Assembly: GCF_036370855.1 (NCBI RefSeq) | Contig: NC_088101.1 | Location: 6,517,501 to 6,581,500, forward strand | Direction: 5' to 3' | Length of the DNA: 64,000 bases | DNA from: Dromaius novaehollandiae | Taxonomy: Eukaryota; Chordata; Aves; Casuariiformes; Dromaiidae | Part shown: piece by piece, positions 47,394 through 59,974 of the stretch | Numbering within the stretch: the stretch's first letter is position 1 | Layout: each line of letters begins with the position of its first letter | The notes under the pieces: model-generated | The model's input: only the letters and a program-made list of their open reading frames with translations | Database searches by the model: none | What the model was told of the DNA's origin: nothing | Program-made: the position numbers and the translations under genes

Positions 47394-47991
47394 CAGCTTG
47401 AGCTGGGTGCCTCTGGAAGGGGACCCTAAGGAAAGGAATCCCTGGGCAATTGTAGCCTTTGAATCCAAGGTCTCCACCCCTCATGTGGTAGTTGGGACCA
47501 CTAGTAATATTCAGCTCTGGGGTCTCCTGTTCCTTATTGGGTCTCATTGTTGTCCCTGGGCAGGCTGTTTCTTTCCTCATCTTTACTGGTGTGGTTTCTG
47601 CTGAGGGATGTGCCTTTGTTCCTTGTTGGGTCCCTCTGTCTCTCAAGGTCCTGAGGAGGAGGAGGTGGTTGCAGACCACAACTCTCCCTGCCCCAGCAGG
47701 GAGAGGAGGCTTTGAAATAAGGCCTGTGCTGGCCATCAGGACCTTGAGAAACAGAGTTGTGACATCCTCCCTTCTGGAGTGTGAGACACAGGGATACAGA
47801 CTGCTTGTGATGTCCTTGTCCTTCCAGCTGGAGCTGGCCCTGGGGCCTCTTTTCCTGAGCTGGATGCAAGTCCCTCCTGTTCTCTGAGTGTGGCCTAAGG
47901 CTTCAGCAAATTGAACTACTCATGCCAAGTGTTTATAGAAGTTGTGCTGGGCAGCTACCTCTAGACAGTTTCAGTTCAATGTTCTTTAGCA
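47394..47991 (-). mobile_element. Proviral 3' LTR, unit B
   Basis: Sister of 34,890-35,487, carrying the 37-bp inversion at 47,715-47,751. Confidence 0.8.
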
Positions 47992-48003
47992 GTCCTCCCT
48001 TTG
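47992..48003 (-). other. Polypurine tract of provirus, unit B
   Basis: Same tract as at 23,065, adjoining the LTR. Confidence 0.7.
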
Positions 48004-48022
48004 TTTTTATTAAGCATCCCTG

Positions 48023-48406
48023 CTAACACTTGAAACAGTCCTCAGTCTTCTGAGGCAGACTGTCACTTTCCATAATTTCATGTATAATATGGTTGTAAGT
48101 GATAGGCATGACACAGCTGAACTTAACTACTACTGGGTGCAGCAGGTGATTATAAATCCCTGTTGTGCTTGGTGACCATCCTAGGAGTGTTTCCCACCCA
48201 TGATGGTCTCCATCCTTCCTTATCCTTTCTAAGACATGGTATCTCTTCTGTATCATGAGTGGTGAGAGTTCTTGTCCATTGTTTTGGATGCCTTCTAGCA
48301 GTTGATGCAGGTCATCATGTTGTAGTAGCTTTTTCACCAGTGTAAGATGTATTCCAGTGGGGGTAGGTAGTAAATTCTGAGTCAATGTATAATTAGATGG
48401 TAACAA
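48023..48406 (-). pseudogene. Endogenous retroviral env (TM) remnant, unit B
   Basis: Sister of 23,096-23,479 with an identical predicted protein. Confidence 0.55.
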
Positions 48407-48540
48407 CTGTTAAGATCTAACAGGAGCTGAATGATTGAAGTTGCATCCCATAATTTTGGTCCAGTTATGAACACAAATATTTGAGTCACTACTTGTATTT
48501 GCAGCAATGGTGTCTATGAATATAAGACTGCCAAGGGTTC

Positions 48541-48795
48541 TCATACATGCCCGTCTCTTTCCAGTGTATGCAAGTACAGTTCAACTTGAACAGCCAAGTA
48601 AGAACACAGCATGGCAGTATATGGCCTGTCCCACTTAGGTTCTGACTTGGATTTTTGTAGAAATGTTTTACCTAAAGCTTCATCCCCAGGCTGTCTGTCA
48701 TGTGCCTGAATGTCAGATGGTACTGGCTGAAACCAGGGAGCCTGATTTTGTGAAGCCTTAAGCTGCTCCTGTAAAGCTAGTACATGTTGTGTCAC
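48541..48795 (-). pseudogene. Endogenous retroviral integrase C-terminal remnant, unit B
   Basis: Sister of 23,614-23,868 with an identical predicted protein. Confidence 0.7.
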
Positions 48796-48958
48796 TTGTT
48801 CATCTCTAACAGGCTGGTCTTAGCAGGGGTGTAAGGCCCTGGTATGGCTCAATGTCTCCCAAAGGGAATTTCTGCTGGTGTTGCCCCTCTGGGTTGTCAT
48901 GGGGCATTTCAAACATCCCATAGAGCTAAGTTCAATGCCTCTGGCCATTTTAGAGCTC

Positions 48959-48985
48959 TGTGTGTGTGTGTGTGTGTGCATATTC
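48959..48985 (+). repeat. GT microsatellite and unit B/C boundary
   Basis: Ten TG steps, then CATATTC, then the C-rich start of unit C. Confidence 0.9.
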
Positions 48986-49591
48986 CCCCCATCATGCTTG
49001 GGGATGGAGGCTAAGTCCTGCATTTCTGGTGCTCCCAGACAGGCCCCGGGGGCTCGTTTGGGGGCTCCAAAATGGAGGCTCATCCTGCAAGTCCGGGGCT
49101 CAAGCCCAGGCTGCTGGGACTGGTCTCAGAGCTCACAAAGGGGGCTAGGTCCTGGGTTTGGGTGCTGGAGAGCAGGTTCAGGGGGCTGTATTGGGCCTTC
49201 GGCTCCTGCACCCCTCGGGCCCCTTCCGCCCCTCCGCCCCACGGCCCCCTCCGCCCCTCCGGCCCCCTCCACCCCTCCGCCACATGGCCCCTCCGCCCTC
49301 CGCACCCCGCCCTCTGCCCCTTCTTCCCTCCGCACTCCGCCCCTCCGCCGCTACGCATTCTGCCCCTCCGCCCCTCTGCCCTCCGCCCCTCTGCCCTCCG
49401 CCCCTCGGCCCCTCCGCCCCTCGGCCCTCCAACCTTCCGCCCTCCGCCCTTCTTTCCTTCTGCCCTTCCACGCTCCGCCCCTCCGCCCTCCTGCCCCTCC
49501 ACCCGTTCCACCGTTTCCGCCCTTCCGCCCCTCCAGCCTTCTGCCTCTTCCCCCCGCTCCGCCCCTTCCACCCTGCTGCCTCATCCGCCCC
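48986..49591. repeat. C-rich block, unit C
   Basis: Sister of 24,065-24,670. Confidence 0.7.
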
Positions 49592-51000
49592 GGAAGGGCC
49601 ACGGCCACGGTGAAGCGGTGGAAAAAAGAGCCATGGCCACGGCCGGCCGGCGGGCCGAAGGAAGGGCCACGGCCAGGGCCCGCATGCCGAAGGAAGGAAG
49701 GAAGGGCGGGCCACAGCCAGGGCGGGCGGGCAGAAGGAAGGAAGGAAGGGCGGGCCGCGGGCGGGCGGGCGGAAGGAAGGAAGGAAGGAAGGGCAGGCCA
49801 CGGCCAGGGCGGGCCACAGCCAGGGCAAGCGGAAGGAAGGGCAGGCGGGCGGGCAGAAGGGCGGGCAGGCGGGCGGGCCGGCCACGGCCAGGGCAGGCCA
49901 GCCACGGCCAGGGCGGAAGAGCGGGCCGCGGGCGGAAGGGCGGGCGGGCCACGGCCAGGGCGGAAGGGCGGGCCAAAGGAAGGGCGCAAGGGCGGGCGGG
50001 CGCGAGGAAGGGCGCAAGGGCGGGCGGGCGCGAGGAAGGGCGCAAGGGCGGGCGGGCGCGAGGAAGGGCGCAAGGGCAGGCGGGCGGAAGGAAGGGCGGG
50101 CGGAAGGAAGGAAGGAAGGAAGGGCGGGCGGAAGGAAGGAAGGAAGGAAGGAAGGAAGGGCGGGCGGAAGGAAGGAAGGAAGGGCGGGCGGGCGGAAGGA
50201 AGGAAGGGCGGGCGGGCGGAAGGAAGGGCGGGCGGAAGGGCGGGCGGGCGGAAGGAAGGGCGGGCGGAAGGGCGGGCGGGCGGAAGGGCGGGCGGGCGGA
50301 AGGGCGGGCGGGCGGAAGGAAGGAAGGGCGGGCGGGCGGGCCACGGCCAGGGCCGGCGGGCGGAAGGAAGGGCGGGCGGGCCACGGCCAGGGCCGGCGGG
50401 CGGAAGGAAGGGCGGGCCATGGCCAGGGCGGGCAGAAGGAAGGAAGGAAGGGTGGGCCACGGCCAGGGCAGGCGGGCAGAAGGAAGGAAGGGCCACAGCC
50501 AGGGCGGGCGGGCATAAGGGCCACCACCAGGGCAGACGGAAGGGCGGGCGGAAGGGCCACCACCAGGGCAGGCGGAAGAGCGGGCGGGTGGGCGGAAGGG
50601 CCACGACCAGGGTGGGCGGGCAGAAGGGCCACGACCACTGTGGGCGGGCAGAAGGGCCACAACCAGGGCAGGCAGAAGGGCGGGCAGGCGGAAGGGCAGG
50701 CGGGCAGAAGCGCCACAGCCAGGGCGGGCGGGCAAGCAGAAGGAAGGGCGGGCGGGCCACCGCCCAGGCAGGCAGAAGGAAGGGCGGGCGGGCGGGCGAC
50801 CACCAGGGCAGGTGGAAGGAAGGGCAGGCAGGCGGGCCACCGCCCGGGCGGGCGGACGGAAGGGCGGGCAGGCCACCGCCCAGGCAGGCGGAAGGAAGGG
50901 CGGGCAGGCCACCGCCACTGCCAGGGCAGGCAGGCAGAAGGAAGGGCCGCAGCCAGGGCAGGCAGGCGGAATGAAGGAAGGGCCACAGCCAGGGCCGGAA
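49592..51000 (+). repeat. Degenerate minisatellite, unit C
   Basis: Sister of 24,671-25,950. The 28-bp repeat has about four units (49,982-50,085). It is followed by the longest GGGCGGGCGG/GGAAGG patch of the three units (50,086-50,340). Confidence 0.9.
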
Positions 51001-53993
51001 GTTACACAATCCAGGCAGGGTCACAGCAAAGAACCTGTCATGACACACACAGAATTTTATGTGATTTACTACACTCAATTTGTGCTGCAGGAGTATTCAC
51101 CTCTCACACATGCCTCCTCCAACACTGACAGCACATGCTGACATACTGCCTTCAATATAAGGCACAGAGACTGCAGCTGTGCTAGCAACTAGAGCAGGAA
51201 GTACTGTCCAGCCAGCATTTTATCTTCCTCCAGTTTTTTCCCTTTTGTCTCTAGTACCTACTGTCCTGGTATAATTGTCATCACCCTCCCCCCCACTCCA
51301 CTGCAGCTTGTTGGAAGTTATGCTGATACATAGAAGAGGTATACATTTCACAGCCTCATAAAACTATTTCACAAGCATGACACAAGCCCTTATCAAACCA
51401 AGGCTGCCCCCGGGTTAGCAGTCACCATTCCTTTTAATGGCACTGTAATGCAGCTTGTCTTGTTCTCCTTAGTGTTTCATGTTTCTTCACTTGCTGGGAA
51501 GAAGGTTTCTTTAACCAGCTTGCCTTGATGCTATTTATCCAGAGAACTGATGCCCTGCTGCTGCCACCAACACAGCCTTGCTTCAGCCCTTGGGAAGTCG
51601 AGGCACACCACATTCTGACAGGAAGGTGACACAAGCTGACAGCCTGAGGACAAGACACAGGGAACAGCAGGTTCTGCAACAACTGCACTCTCATTCAGCC
51701 AGTGCAGAGCCTGCAGAGATGCTCCCCTTGTCAAGGGCCCCATCTCCTTGTCAAGGACTGCTCCCTGTCCCCCCAGCTAGGCACAGACTTGCCAGGCTGA
51801 TGCTCTGGCAGCTGTCAGAGCCCTTAGCAGGCTAACCAGCCCTCTCTGCTGCTCCTGCTAGTGGGAAGCCTGCAGAAGAAACACCCTCTCTTGGTGAGGT
51901 GACCCTCACCCATGTTGTGACTTGGGGCCTTAGGCCCATGGAGCCAGCTCTGACTCCAGGCACTCTCTCTCCCCACTTCTCCTTGAAAAAGCATCAGGCA
52001 ATACACTCATTCCCTCCCCCTCTCCCCCCACCTTCTCTTTTCTTCTACCTGGGCACTTCCAGTTGAGTGCTTGGCCTCAAGCCAGGGCAAGTCTCTCACC
52101 AATTCAACAAGGCCCAAACAGCACCCCTGATTTTCAGCTAAGTTTTTGAGTATGGAATAGCAATAACCCAATCCCACCAAGAGTGCCTCTACTACAGAGT
52201 TACTATGACACACAGGACAGCATTCAGATCTAGGACACCCCCACTGACACCACTTTCCCTTCTCACCATAGTCTAATTCCAACAGATGCTTCTTCCCCTG
52301 GACAACAGCATGAAGTCACCACGGCTTTAAGTTGTTTTTAAAGCAGTTACACACCTAAAGGTACTACAGAAAGAGACAGGATAATCCTCGACAGAAAAAG
52401 ACAAGCTAACAGTCCTTTCCCAAGCCAGAGCCCTCTAGGAAGGGAGCATTTCAACACCAGAAAGAGGACCAGAATGGGAGCAGTCAGTCTGCCTCATCTT
52501 AGGAAGCCAGGGAGCAGTAAAAGCAAGAACTCAATTCTGTCCTCCAGAGCAAGGCCAGAGCTGGAGACAAGACAGAGTAGCTGGGAGCATTAGGTCTCAT
52601 GCTTATGTTAGGTCTGTCCCTACGCCAAGCAGGACTCGTGGATGGTTAACTTCACTAGGCCTGTACATAACACTAGCCCTGCTCTGAGCTGCAGCCCTTA
52701 GCTTCCCTGCTACAGCAACCCCAGTGCTCCCTTGCATGTCCACACAGGTAACTGGTTTCTGTCCCCCTCCCCACCCCCTTTGTGGCTGCGTAACTCCATA
52801 CATCCACATGTCACATTAAATGGAAGGGGAGGACAGAGGCCAGGATTCCCTCATCAGCAAGGACACAGCCTGCACACATCCACCCACCAGCTCACAGCTC
52901 CAGTGCTACCCGGCTGCAAAATTAAAGCAGGCCTCCCTTTGTGAGGACAGCAGTGAGACAGGAAACCATATATTCCACACCATTAACCCTCAAGTACACT
53001 TCCCTCTAACCAAGCTCCAGACTACCAAGCCTCTACAACCTGCAACAGTTGGGTTTCAGCTATTTCAGCTTAACACTGGATACACTGAACTATTTAGCAG
53101 CTTAACACCCTTGTCACATTTAACTTTCACACCCAGAGATTAGCCTGAGAGTGCAGCCACTTTATAGGTCAAACCCTCCCACAGTGGAGTCTAGCTTTTT
53201 CTTAAAAAGAAAAACCTTCACCCCCCTGAGACTCTTTCAAAACCATTTGTGGTTTTTTATATTGGTCTCTTCAGGGCAAGCATCTGAAGAGAAGCAGTGT
53301 CTGAAGACCCTGTCACACAACACTAAGACCTCCCAGTCACTGCTAGAACTCCTCCCCAGCACACCTCACTGTATCCCCCAGCTCTTGCAGGTGCACCTCA
53401 CTGGGACATGCCAGGTGAGGGTAACCACCTCACCCCCCCCCCCCCAAGACCCCTTCACAGCTGGGACACTGAGTGGGTGGCATGCCCACTGCTAGTTACT
53501 GCTTGTAAAGCATTTCCATGTGACTACACTAATCCCAACACAAGCTTTGAGCTCACCACAAGAAAACCCTCTGTGTCATCAGACAGAATCCACAAGGAAA
53601 TCCTGACTATCAACTAGTCAAGCATCTTGTAGTTCAGCAAGACAGGAACTCACAATGAGGCAGGAGTTGAACAGTGCTGACCCCTCCAAAAGGCAAGCCT
53701 GCCAAGAGCCATGCTTTGCACTTTCAGCTACTTCCAGAGAAGCAAGACTCTGCACACTGGGCAGCACAGGGTGTCCTATCATTTTACCCTTGATGTGGTA
53801 GCTGGCCCCCTTCTGTGTCCTGGGGGCATAAGCCATGTCTTTAGCTAGGGCAGCAGCAGCTCAGGCTTTTGAAGCCCAGAGACTGCAGCAGAGCTCTCCT
53901 GCAGCTGCTTCTCTCTTCTCAGCTGCAGCACTCCACATGCCTTTGGAGAGCTCCAGAGAGAAACAAGAGCATCCAAAGGTGTTACAAGACAAC
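51001..53993. other. Unrecognised single-unit DNA, unit C
   Basis: Sister of 25,951-28,944. Nothing recognised. The C run near 53,431 is longer than in unit B. Confidence 0.6.
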
Positions 53994-54617
53994 CCTGAGA
54001 AGCTCAGAAAGAATGTTTGAAGTAGGTACATCTGGATAACTTCTATCTTAGATAGAAGTTGCTTAGCATGAGTAGCTAAATTTGCTGAAGCCTTAGGCCG
54101 CGCTCCTAGTTCGGTAAGAAAGGGCCTCAGAGCTGGTGCAGGCTGGAAAGATGAGGGAGTTACAAGCAGTCTGCATTCCTGTGCCCCACTCTCCGAAAGG
54201 GAGGATGTCAAGGCTGAGAAATAAGGCCTGTTTGGGTGCCAGGACCTTGGGAAGCAAAGCCTCCTCTCACTGTTGAAAACAGTGCTGATTAAGGGGTCTG
54301 GATTATGTCCTCTTCCTCAGGACCTTGGGAGATAACACCTACTGACCTAGCTGGGGCAGTGTTAATTGATCAGGACCTTGAGAAGCAGGGGTGGGACCCA
54401 GGGAATGAAGAAATCACTAACCAATCACTGTAAAAGGGAAAGTCACAAATCTGGCAATTTGTGTGTATAAATGCTACTTGAAAAGTTGGGGTGTGTGTGC
54501 TTGATTTGTGGGAAACCACTGAGCACCCAGGCTCACGCAACTCTGAAATAAACAAATGTCTCTCCTGAGTGTGTAATTATTGGCTTATTGCACACCGGGC
54601 AACAAATCCGCTTTTCA
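53994..54617 (+). mobile_element. Solo LTR, plus strand, unit C
   Basis: Sister of 28,945-29,567 with CCAAT, TATAAAT and AATAAA intact. Confidence 0.75.
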
Positions 54618-55597
54618 GACAACAAAGGGAGCTGGAAAGAGAGGAGACACTCATTTCTCCTCAAAACATAGCACTGCCAAGCATCTGCCAAACATGGCTG
54701 TGAAGCTATCTGACCAAACTTGGGAGGTCTTTGAACACTTTGTGTTTTGTCTCTCATTCTTCTCTGCTAGGCTTGATTACAACAACACTGCTTAACTTAA
54801 GCTTGAAGCATGAAGATTTCTTGAGAAGACCTGCCTTAAGTACTGGGACATTTGGAAAAACACTCTCACCTCCATCTCAGAAGGCACAGGCATAGTCAAG
54901 GAAGGACTCTGACCCAATTCTGTCATAGGAACTGGGTTTTGTGGTCAGAAAACAATGCTTTTGAAGAACTCCCTCCTGAGCTGGTCATCTAAGCATCTTT
55001 CACAGCCTCCCCACCTTCTTCCCCCCTCCCCCCAGCATAAAATAGCCTTTCCTGCAAGATAAGGAGAGGCAATAAACAAACTGCATGAAAGAGGAATTCA
55101 AGCCCTTTCAGCTGCAGAGATTCTACATCTGACCAGCTCCTTTGATTTCACACTTTTTGCTTTCCAAGAAATGAGACTGGGAGTTTTCAAGCTTCTCCTG
55201 GTGGGGCACTCTTCCCATTTAAAGAGAGCAGCCCAAGAAGCATCCTACCAGAAGCTGAAGGGCACAGCTTTTCAACAGGGACTCCTCAGGAGATCAGAAG
55301 TATTAGCCCCTCAAATCACAGAGTAACTCCTAGCAAGGAGCACTCAACCCTAGTTACATACTTACCTCCTAAGGAACAGGAAACACAGCAGGACTCCAGG
55401 AACAAACACAAGCTTACAAGCCTGGGTGATCCAAACACACACAGACACACAGTCAGCCTTTGCACACCTACAGCCCTACAATGCCAGGGCACCACAGCAA
55501 CTTTAAGAGTCACCTCACACAGAGCTCCACACAGCATAAAACAGAGACAAACAACTAAACAGACCATGCACAAGCACCACCCTAGAGACCCAGCCCC
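54618..55597. other. Unrecognised DNA, unit C
   Basis: Sister of 29,568-30,565. Nothing recognised. Confidence 0.5.
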
Positions 55598-55742
55598 CAA
55601 AACACACTCACCCTGCAAAACACACTCACCCTGCAAAACACACTCACCCTGCAAAACACACACACACACTCTCTCTCTCTCTCTCTCACACTCACTCACT
55701 CACTCACTCACTCACTCACTCACTCACTCACTCACTCACTCT
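55598..55742 (+). repeat. Rebuilt compound microsatellite, unit C
   Basis: An 18-bp unit (CAAAACACACTCACCCTG), present once in units A and B, is here repeated three times and has displaced the CACG steps. It is followed by CA, a short TC run and twelve or more ACTC steps. Confidence 0.9.
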
Positions 55743-56521
55743 CCCTCCAGGGCACCCAACAGGAACAAGGGGCCCCTCACCAAGCTTAAATGCAGCCCTC
55801 TGGCCAATGGGTAGAGGACAGGTGGGTGGAAGCCCCAGCTGATTCTGGTCAGGGAAGCCACAGCTGAGCCTGGTCAGGGCAATTAAGGCCTCCTGCTGCA
55901 CCAAGGGCCCTAGTGCCATAGCAAGAAAGCTCTTCCATGTGAAAAGTGACAGTCCCTTGGAACACCTCACATGGAAGCAAAGCTTAACCAGGACAATTTT
56001 GTTAGGTGGGTATATCATACCCACATATATACATGTCACCTGCCCCCAAAGGCCTTTGATACGATGGTAGTGAAAGCCTTCTTTGAATACCTGCTAGCGT
56101 TTGATGTCGAGAACCTTCCCAACACTTCCAAGAAGCTGTACCTGCCTAGATGTGCAGCGCGAGCATACAGGAATCCTTCTCCTGCAGGTGTCATGTATCT
56201 TGCTATCTGTGGCTCAAGCATTCCCAGCACCAGAGGTGGTGCCTCTGCATTTCACATCCCTCACAGGTTTTTCTTTCCTGAGAGTTTGTCCAGGCTTTTT
56301 TGGAGCCCATGTGAACTGTTCACATCCAGCCAGAAATTCCAGCGCCTATTTATGCATTATGTGAAGAAACATCTCTTGCATGCTTTGGGCCTGGCCCTCG
56401 CTAGCACTGCTTAGGGGCTTTTTTTAGTCCCTACAACGCAAGAAGCAGAAAACAAACATTCCCCAGTCATTTTCCTCTCTTGCAGAATCTTTTGGTGTTT
56501 CCTCAGCAAACTACGTAAAAC
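55743..56521. other. Unrecognised DNA, unit C
   Basis: Sister of 30,653-31,430, with the same 147-codon plus frame at 55,971-56,414. No gene called. Confidence 0.4.
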
Positions 56522-56946
56522 TCCAGCACCAGCTGGAGCTGGGTGCTGCTGAAGAGGGACCCTGAACAAAGAAATCCCTTGGGCAATTGTAACTCTTCAG
56601 TCTAAGTTCTCCACCCTTGTGTGGTAGTTGGGACCACCAGCAATACTCAGGTGTGGGGTCTTCCTGTTCCTCCTTGGGTCCCATTGGTGTCCCTAGGCAG
56701 GCTGTCTCTTCCCTTCTCTTTGCTGCTGTGACTTGTGCTGAGGGATGTGCCTTTGTTCCTTGCTGGGTCCTGCCCTTGTCTCCCAAGGTCCCGAGGAGGA
56801 AGAGGTGGTAATTCCAGTCCACAGGAACTACCCCTGCCCCAGCAGGGACAGGAGGCTTTGTTTCTCAAGGTCCTGATGGCCAGCACAGGCCTTATTTCAA
56901 AGTCCTGACATCCTCCCTTTCAGAGTGTGAGGCATGGGAATGCATG
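56522..56946 (-). mobile_element. LTR fragment, minus strand, unit C
   Basis: Sister of 31,431-31,855 with a few private substitutions. Confidence 0.75.
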
Positions 56947-58185
56947 TCAGAGCCTTCTAGTGCTGTGGCTTCTGACTCCCTTCAGGATTATTTGGGAAGA
57001 GATGCTTGGTGTGTGTTAAACTCTCTTAAAGCAAGGCTTCATTTAATGCCCCGTGCTGCTGGTGCCCACAACACAGTTGTGTCCTTGTTGGGAATTGCTT
57101 CTGAGTCCCTCGGAGTGAGAGGGGAAATGGAGCAGGGACTGTGTCAGAGCAGCAAGTGGGAGCTGGAACTGGCACATGGCCTTCTTGCTCTGTAAGAGAA
57201 AACAATCCTTTGAAGTTCCAGTTGTTGTCCCAACTGGAATGCAGGCACTGAAGGAGAGGAGTAAACAGTGGCCTGGAAGAGACCATCCAGGCTCTTCCCG
57301 AATGAGCAGTAGTTGGGGGTAGTTGCATTAGGATGTGCTATCTCTTTTAGCCTTATGTTGATTTAAAAGAGAGCAAGTCTAAGCAAATGCTTCTCAGCCA
57401 ACAAGTGTCAACTAACAACAAAGCAGGAAAAGCCTCAGGCAGTGAAGAGCTCTTCTCCCATGCACAAGGTGTTTCCTGGGTTTTTTGGTCAGCAAACTGA
57501 ATTGATTCAGGCCCTGGAGTGGAAACCCAATGTGATGGGAACCCAGGTCTTGGCTCCAAGTCAAGGCAGGTGGTGAGGAAGGCCTTGGGAGTCAGGGTGC
57601 CCTGGGTCTGCTCCTGGGAGCTCCTCACAGCTGTAGCACAAGCAGATGCTGCCTCCAATTCTCCTGCCATGGAGGGGCTGGGGTGGGCAGGAAGGCAAGG
57701 AGGGGAGCCCTTGGCATGAGCCCTCAGAGTTGTCCCAGTGGGACCTGGTGCTTCTTGACTGCCCCAAAGCAGCAGGTCTGATCTGGTGCTGATTAACCAA
57801 TTAAAACTGCCTGAATTTCCCTAACTGAAGGAGGGAAGGAAATGAGTGTGACCTCCCCCCCAACACCCCTTCCCATGATAATGGAGGAGGGACTGCTGTT
57901 TGTGCTCTGCCAGGGTGTGGATTTTCTCCCCTTCCTGGTTTTTGACAGCTGGTTTTGATGCTTTTTCTTCCCTGTTTTGGGGACAGTGCTTCTTGAGACA
58001 GGGGGCTCCTTCCCAGAAGCTGCTGGTGGGGTTGCTGTTTTCCAGTGTCTCTAAGTGGGTGCTTGGAGCTTCTCAGCACTGTCCCCTCCCTGGGCACCTG
58101 TTGGTGTTACTCCCTCTTTTGCCCTAGGGGCCCTTTGCCTCAAGGCTGCCTTTCTCCTTCCAGGAGCTTCTGGAAGCTTCTGGGG
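56947..58185. other. Unrecognised DNA, unit C
   Basis: Sister of 31,856-33,079. A one-base insertion near 57,133 and clustered substitutions to 57,235 break the 125-codon frame seen in units A and B. Confidence 0.5.
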
Positions 58186-58498
58186 CTGCCTGTGGGGCGG
58201 GGCTGCAGCTGATTGGTGGAGGGGTGGGGCTGGTGTGAGCTGGTGTGAGGGCTGTTGTGGGGGAGGGGGGAGTGACAGGAGCTGCCTCAGGGAGTGGGGG
58301 GGGCTTCCCCCAGGCTGCGGGGGGGCTGGGTGCCTCTTGCAGGGGGTGACTGCCCCGGGCCGTGGGAGCCCTGCTGTGCTGGAGGCAGTGGGTGGCTGGG
58401 GAGGAGGAGCTGGGGACACCAGCCCCTTTGCAGAGCTCTGCTGAGGTCAGTGCCTGAGCCCGGGGGCAGGGCAGGAGGGACAGCTGGGGACAAGGCTG
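58186..58498 (+). promoter_or_regulatory. GC-box/CCAAT promoter-like stretch, unit C
   Basis: GC box at 58,193-58,202 and inverted CCAAT at 58,212-58,216 are kept. Downstream, about 30 bp between GAGGAGG words are deleted near 58,405 and the poly-G runs are shorter. The donor at 58,498 is kept. Confidence 0.35.
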
Positions 58499-59136
58499 GT
58501 GAGAGGCCTGAGCTGGGGAGGCTGTGAGCTTCTGCCTCCCGGCAGCTGCAGCAGGGCTGCTTGTGCCTGCTGACCCGAGGGTCTGGGCAGGGCCCTGTGC
58601 CCAGTAGCTGAATGGGGCAACAAGCCCTGGTAGGACAGTTGGGAAAGCAGCTGGCTCTGGAAGGGGCTCGTGCAGCTTTTGCATTTGGATGTGTGATGTG
58701 CTGAGGGGGAGCAGCAGGTGACAGTGCCTGGGGGCTCCTTTCAGCAGGCAGCAGTCCCCTGTCTTCCTGCCAGACATGCTGTCATGGCACAGGCATTGCT
58801 TGTTGGGGGCTTTTTCCTGGGCCCCGTGCTCTTTGGAGAGCCCTTTTTAGTCTTTCTCATGAGAGGTTGTGAAGCTTGATGGGCCTGAGATGTTAGTGGC
58901 TTGTCAGAGGAGCCATCCAGTGAGGTGAGTTGCTGCATGCTTTGAGTTTCCAGTCTCTGCCTAGTCCATTGACATGGGTGTTGATCACCCCAATGGGCTT
59001 AAATAAGCCCCTCTGAGCAAGCTTTGCTTGGAGGTACAACAGTGTAGTGATTGCCCCTGTGTTTCAGTATGTGGCATGCCAAGTCCTGTAGCTAATCACG
59101 GGGTACAATTGGGTTGACTCTGCTTTTCCCCTGCAG

Positions 59137-59244
59137 GTCTTAGAAGAGTGCTGTGTCTCATGAACATGGCAAGATGGGGTCTGCTCCCAAGGCAGACATA
59201 ACTGGGATCCGAAGGCTGCCATCAAAAGCTGAAAAATGTACCTG
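59137..59244 (+). CDS. Candidate first coding exon, unknown gene, unit C
   Basis: Identical to 34,052-34,159, with the ATG at 59,174. This is the copy nearest to sequence outside the duplication, so if the gene continues to the right of the window this is the copy most likely to be joined to later exons. The interval 58,499-59,136 would be its intron. Confidence 0.3.
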
Positions 59245-59974
59245 GTATGTTGTCTGCCTCGTGTTGCTTTGACTTTTTAGACATGATAGAAGTCAAATAG
59301 GACTGCTTCAGAGACTGCCTAAAACTATTTTATCTGTCAAGGAGATTCCCCAACTGCCTTCTACTATAGGGTGTGTGCAGAAACTGAGTGGTGTGTAAAA
59401 CTAGCCCTTACCAGCCCCCCAGGAGACTCCTGAGCTTAGGACAGTGTGTTTCAACATGACTGCTTTGTGAGCTCTTGTGAGCACAGTCCAAATCTCTCCT
59501 GAATGTAGTGGGGCCAGGAGGGACTTGTGGGAGGAGCAGGGAGTTAAGAGTGTTGCCCTTCTGGTGACAGCTGGAACAGAGGCTCAAAAGGAGAGCAAGG
59601 GCAGTTTGGGTGGTTTGAGAAGGGATGAATTATTTCCAGAGCTGCTGAGAATGAGTAGCCCTCTTGGGAGGGGGGAGTATTGGCAGGCAAGGCCCTATTT
59701 AAATCCTTTAGTACTGCTGAACTGTGTCTTAAAATCATGTACAAGGTAAAGCCCTCGGGTAATAAGCAGAGAAATTGTCAGGCATGACACTAACCCTTGA
59801 GCATGGGGCTTCCCAAAGAGGCTCAGACCAGCAGTTGGTATTGCTCCAACAGTGTTAGGGAAGGTTAGGTTTGCTGCCCACCACAGCAGGGTCTGACCCT
59901 AGGTTCCTGCTGGGAAGTGTGGAGCCAAATCCAAGTGAATGAAATGAATTTTAATGGCATGTGTGCAGTAATTG
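59245..59974. other. Unrecognised DNA before provirus, unit C
   Basis: Sister of 34,160-34,889. Nothing recognised. Confidence 0.4.

Larger units (their letters stand above)
36482..48985 (+). repeat. Tandem segmental duplication, unit B (12.5 kb)
   Basis: Second complete unit. It shares with unit C, against unit A, the extra bases near 45,405 (CTGGTGGGGTTG) and near 46,427, the TTAATTGATC variant, an expanded GGGC/GGAA patch in the minisatellite and the shorter GT tract. Confidence 0.95.
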
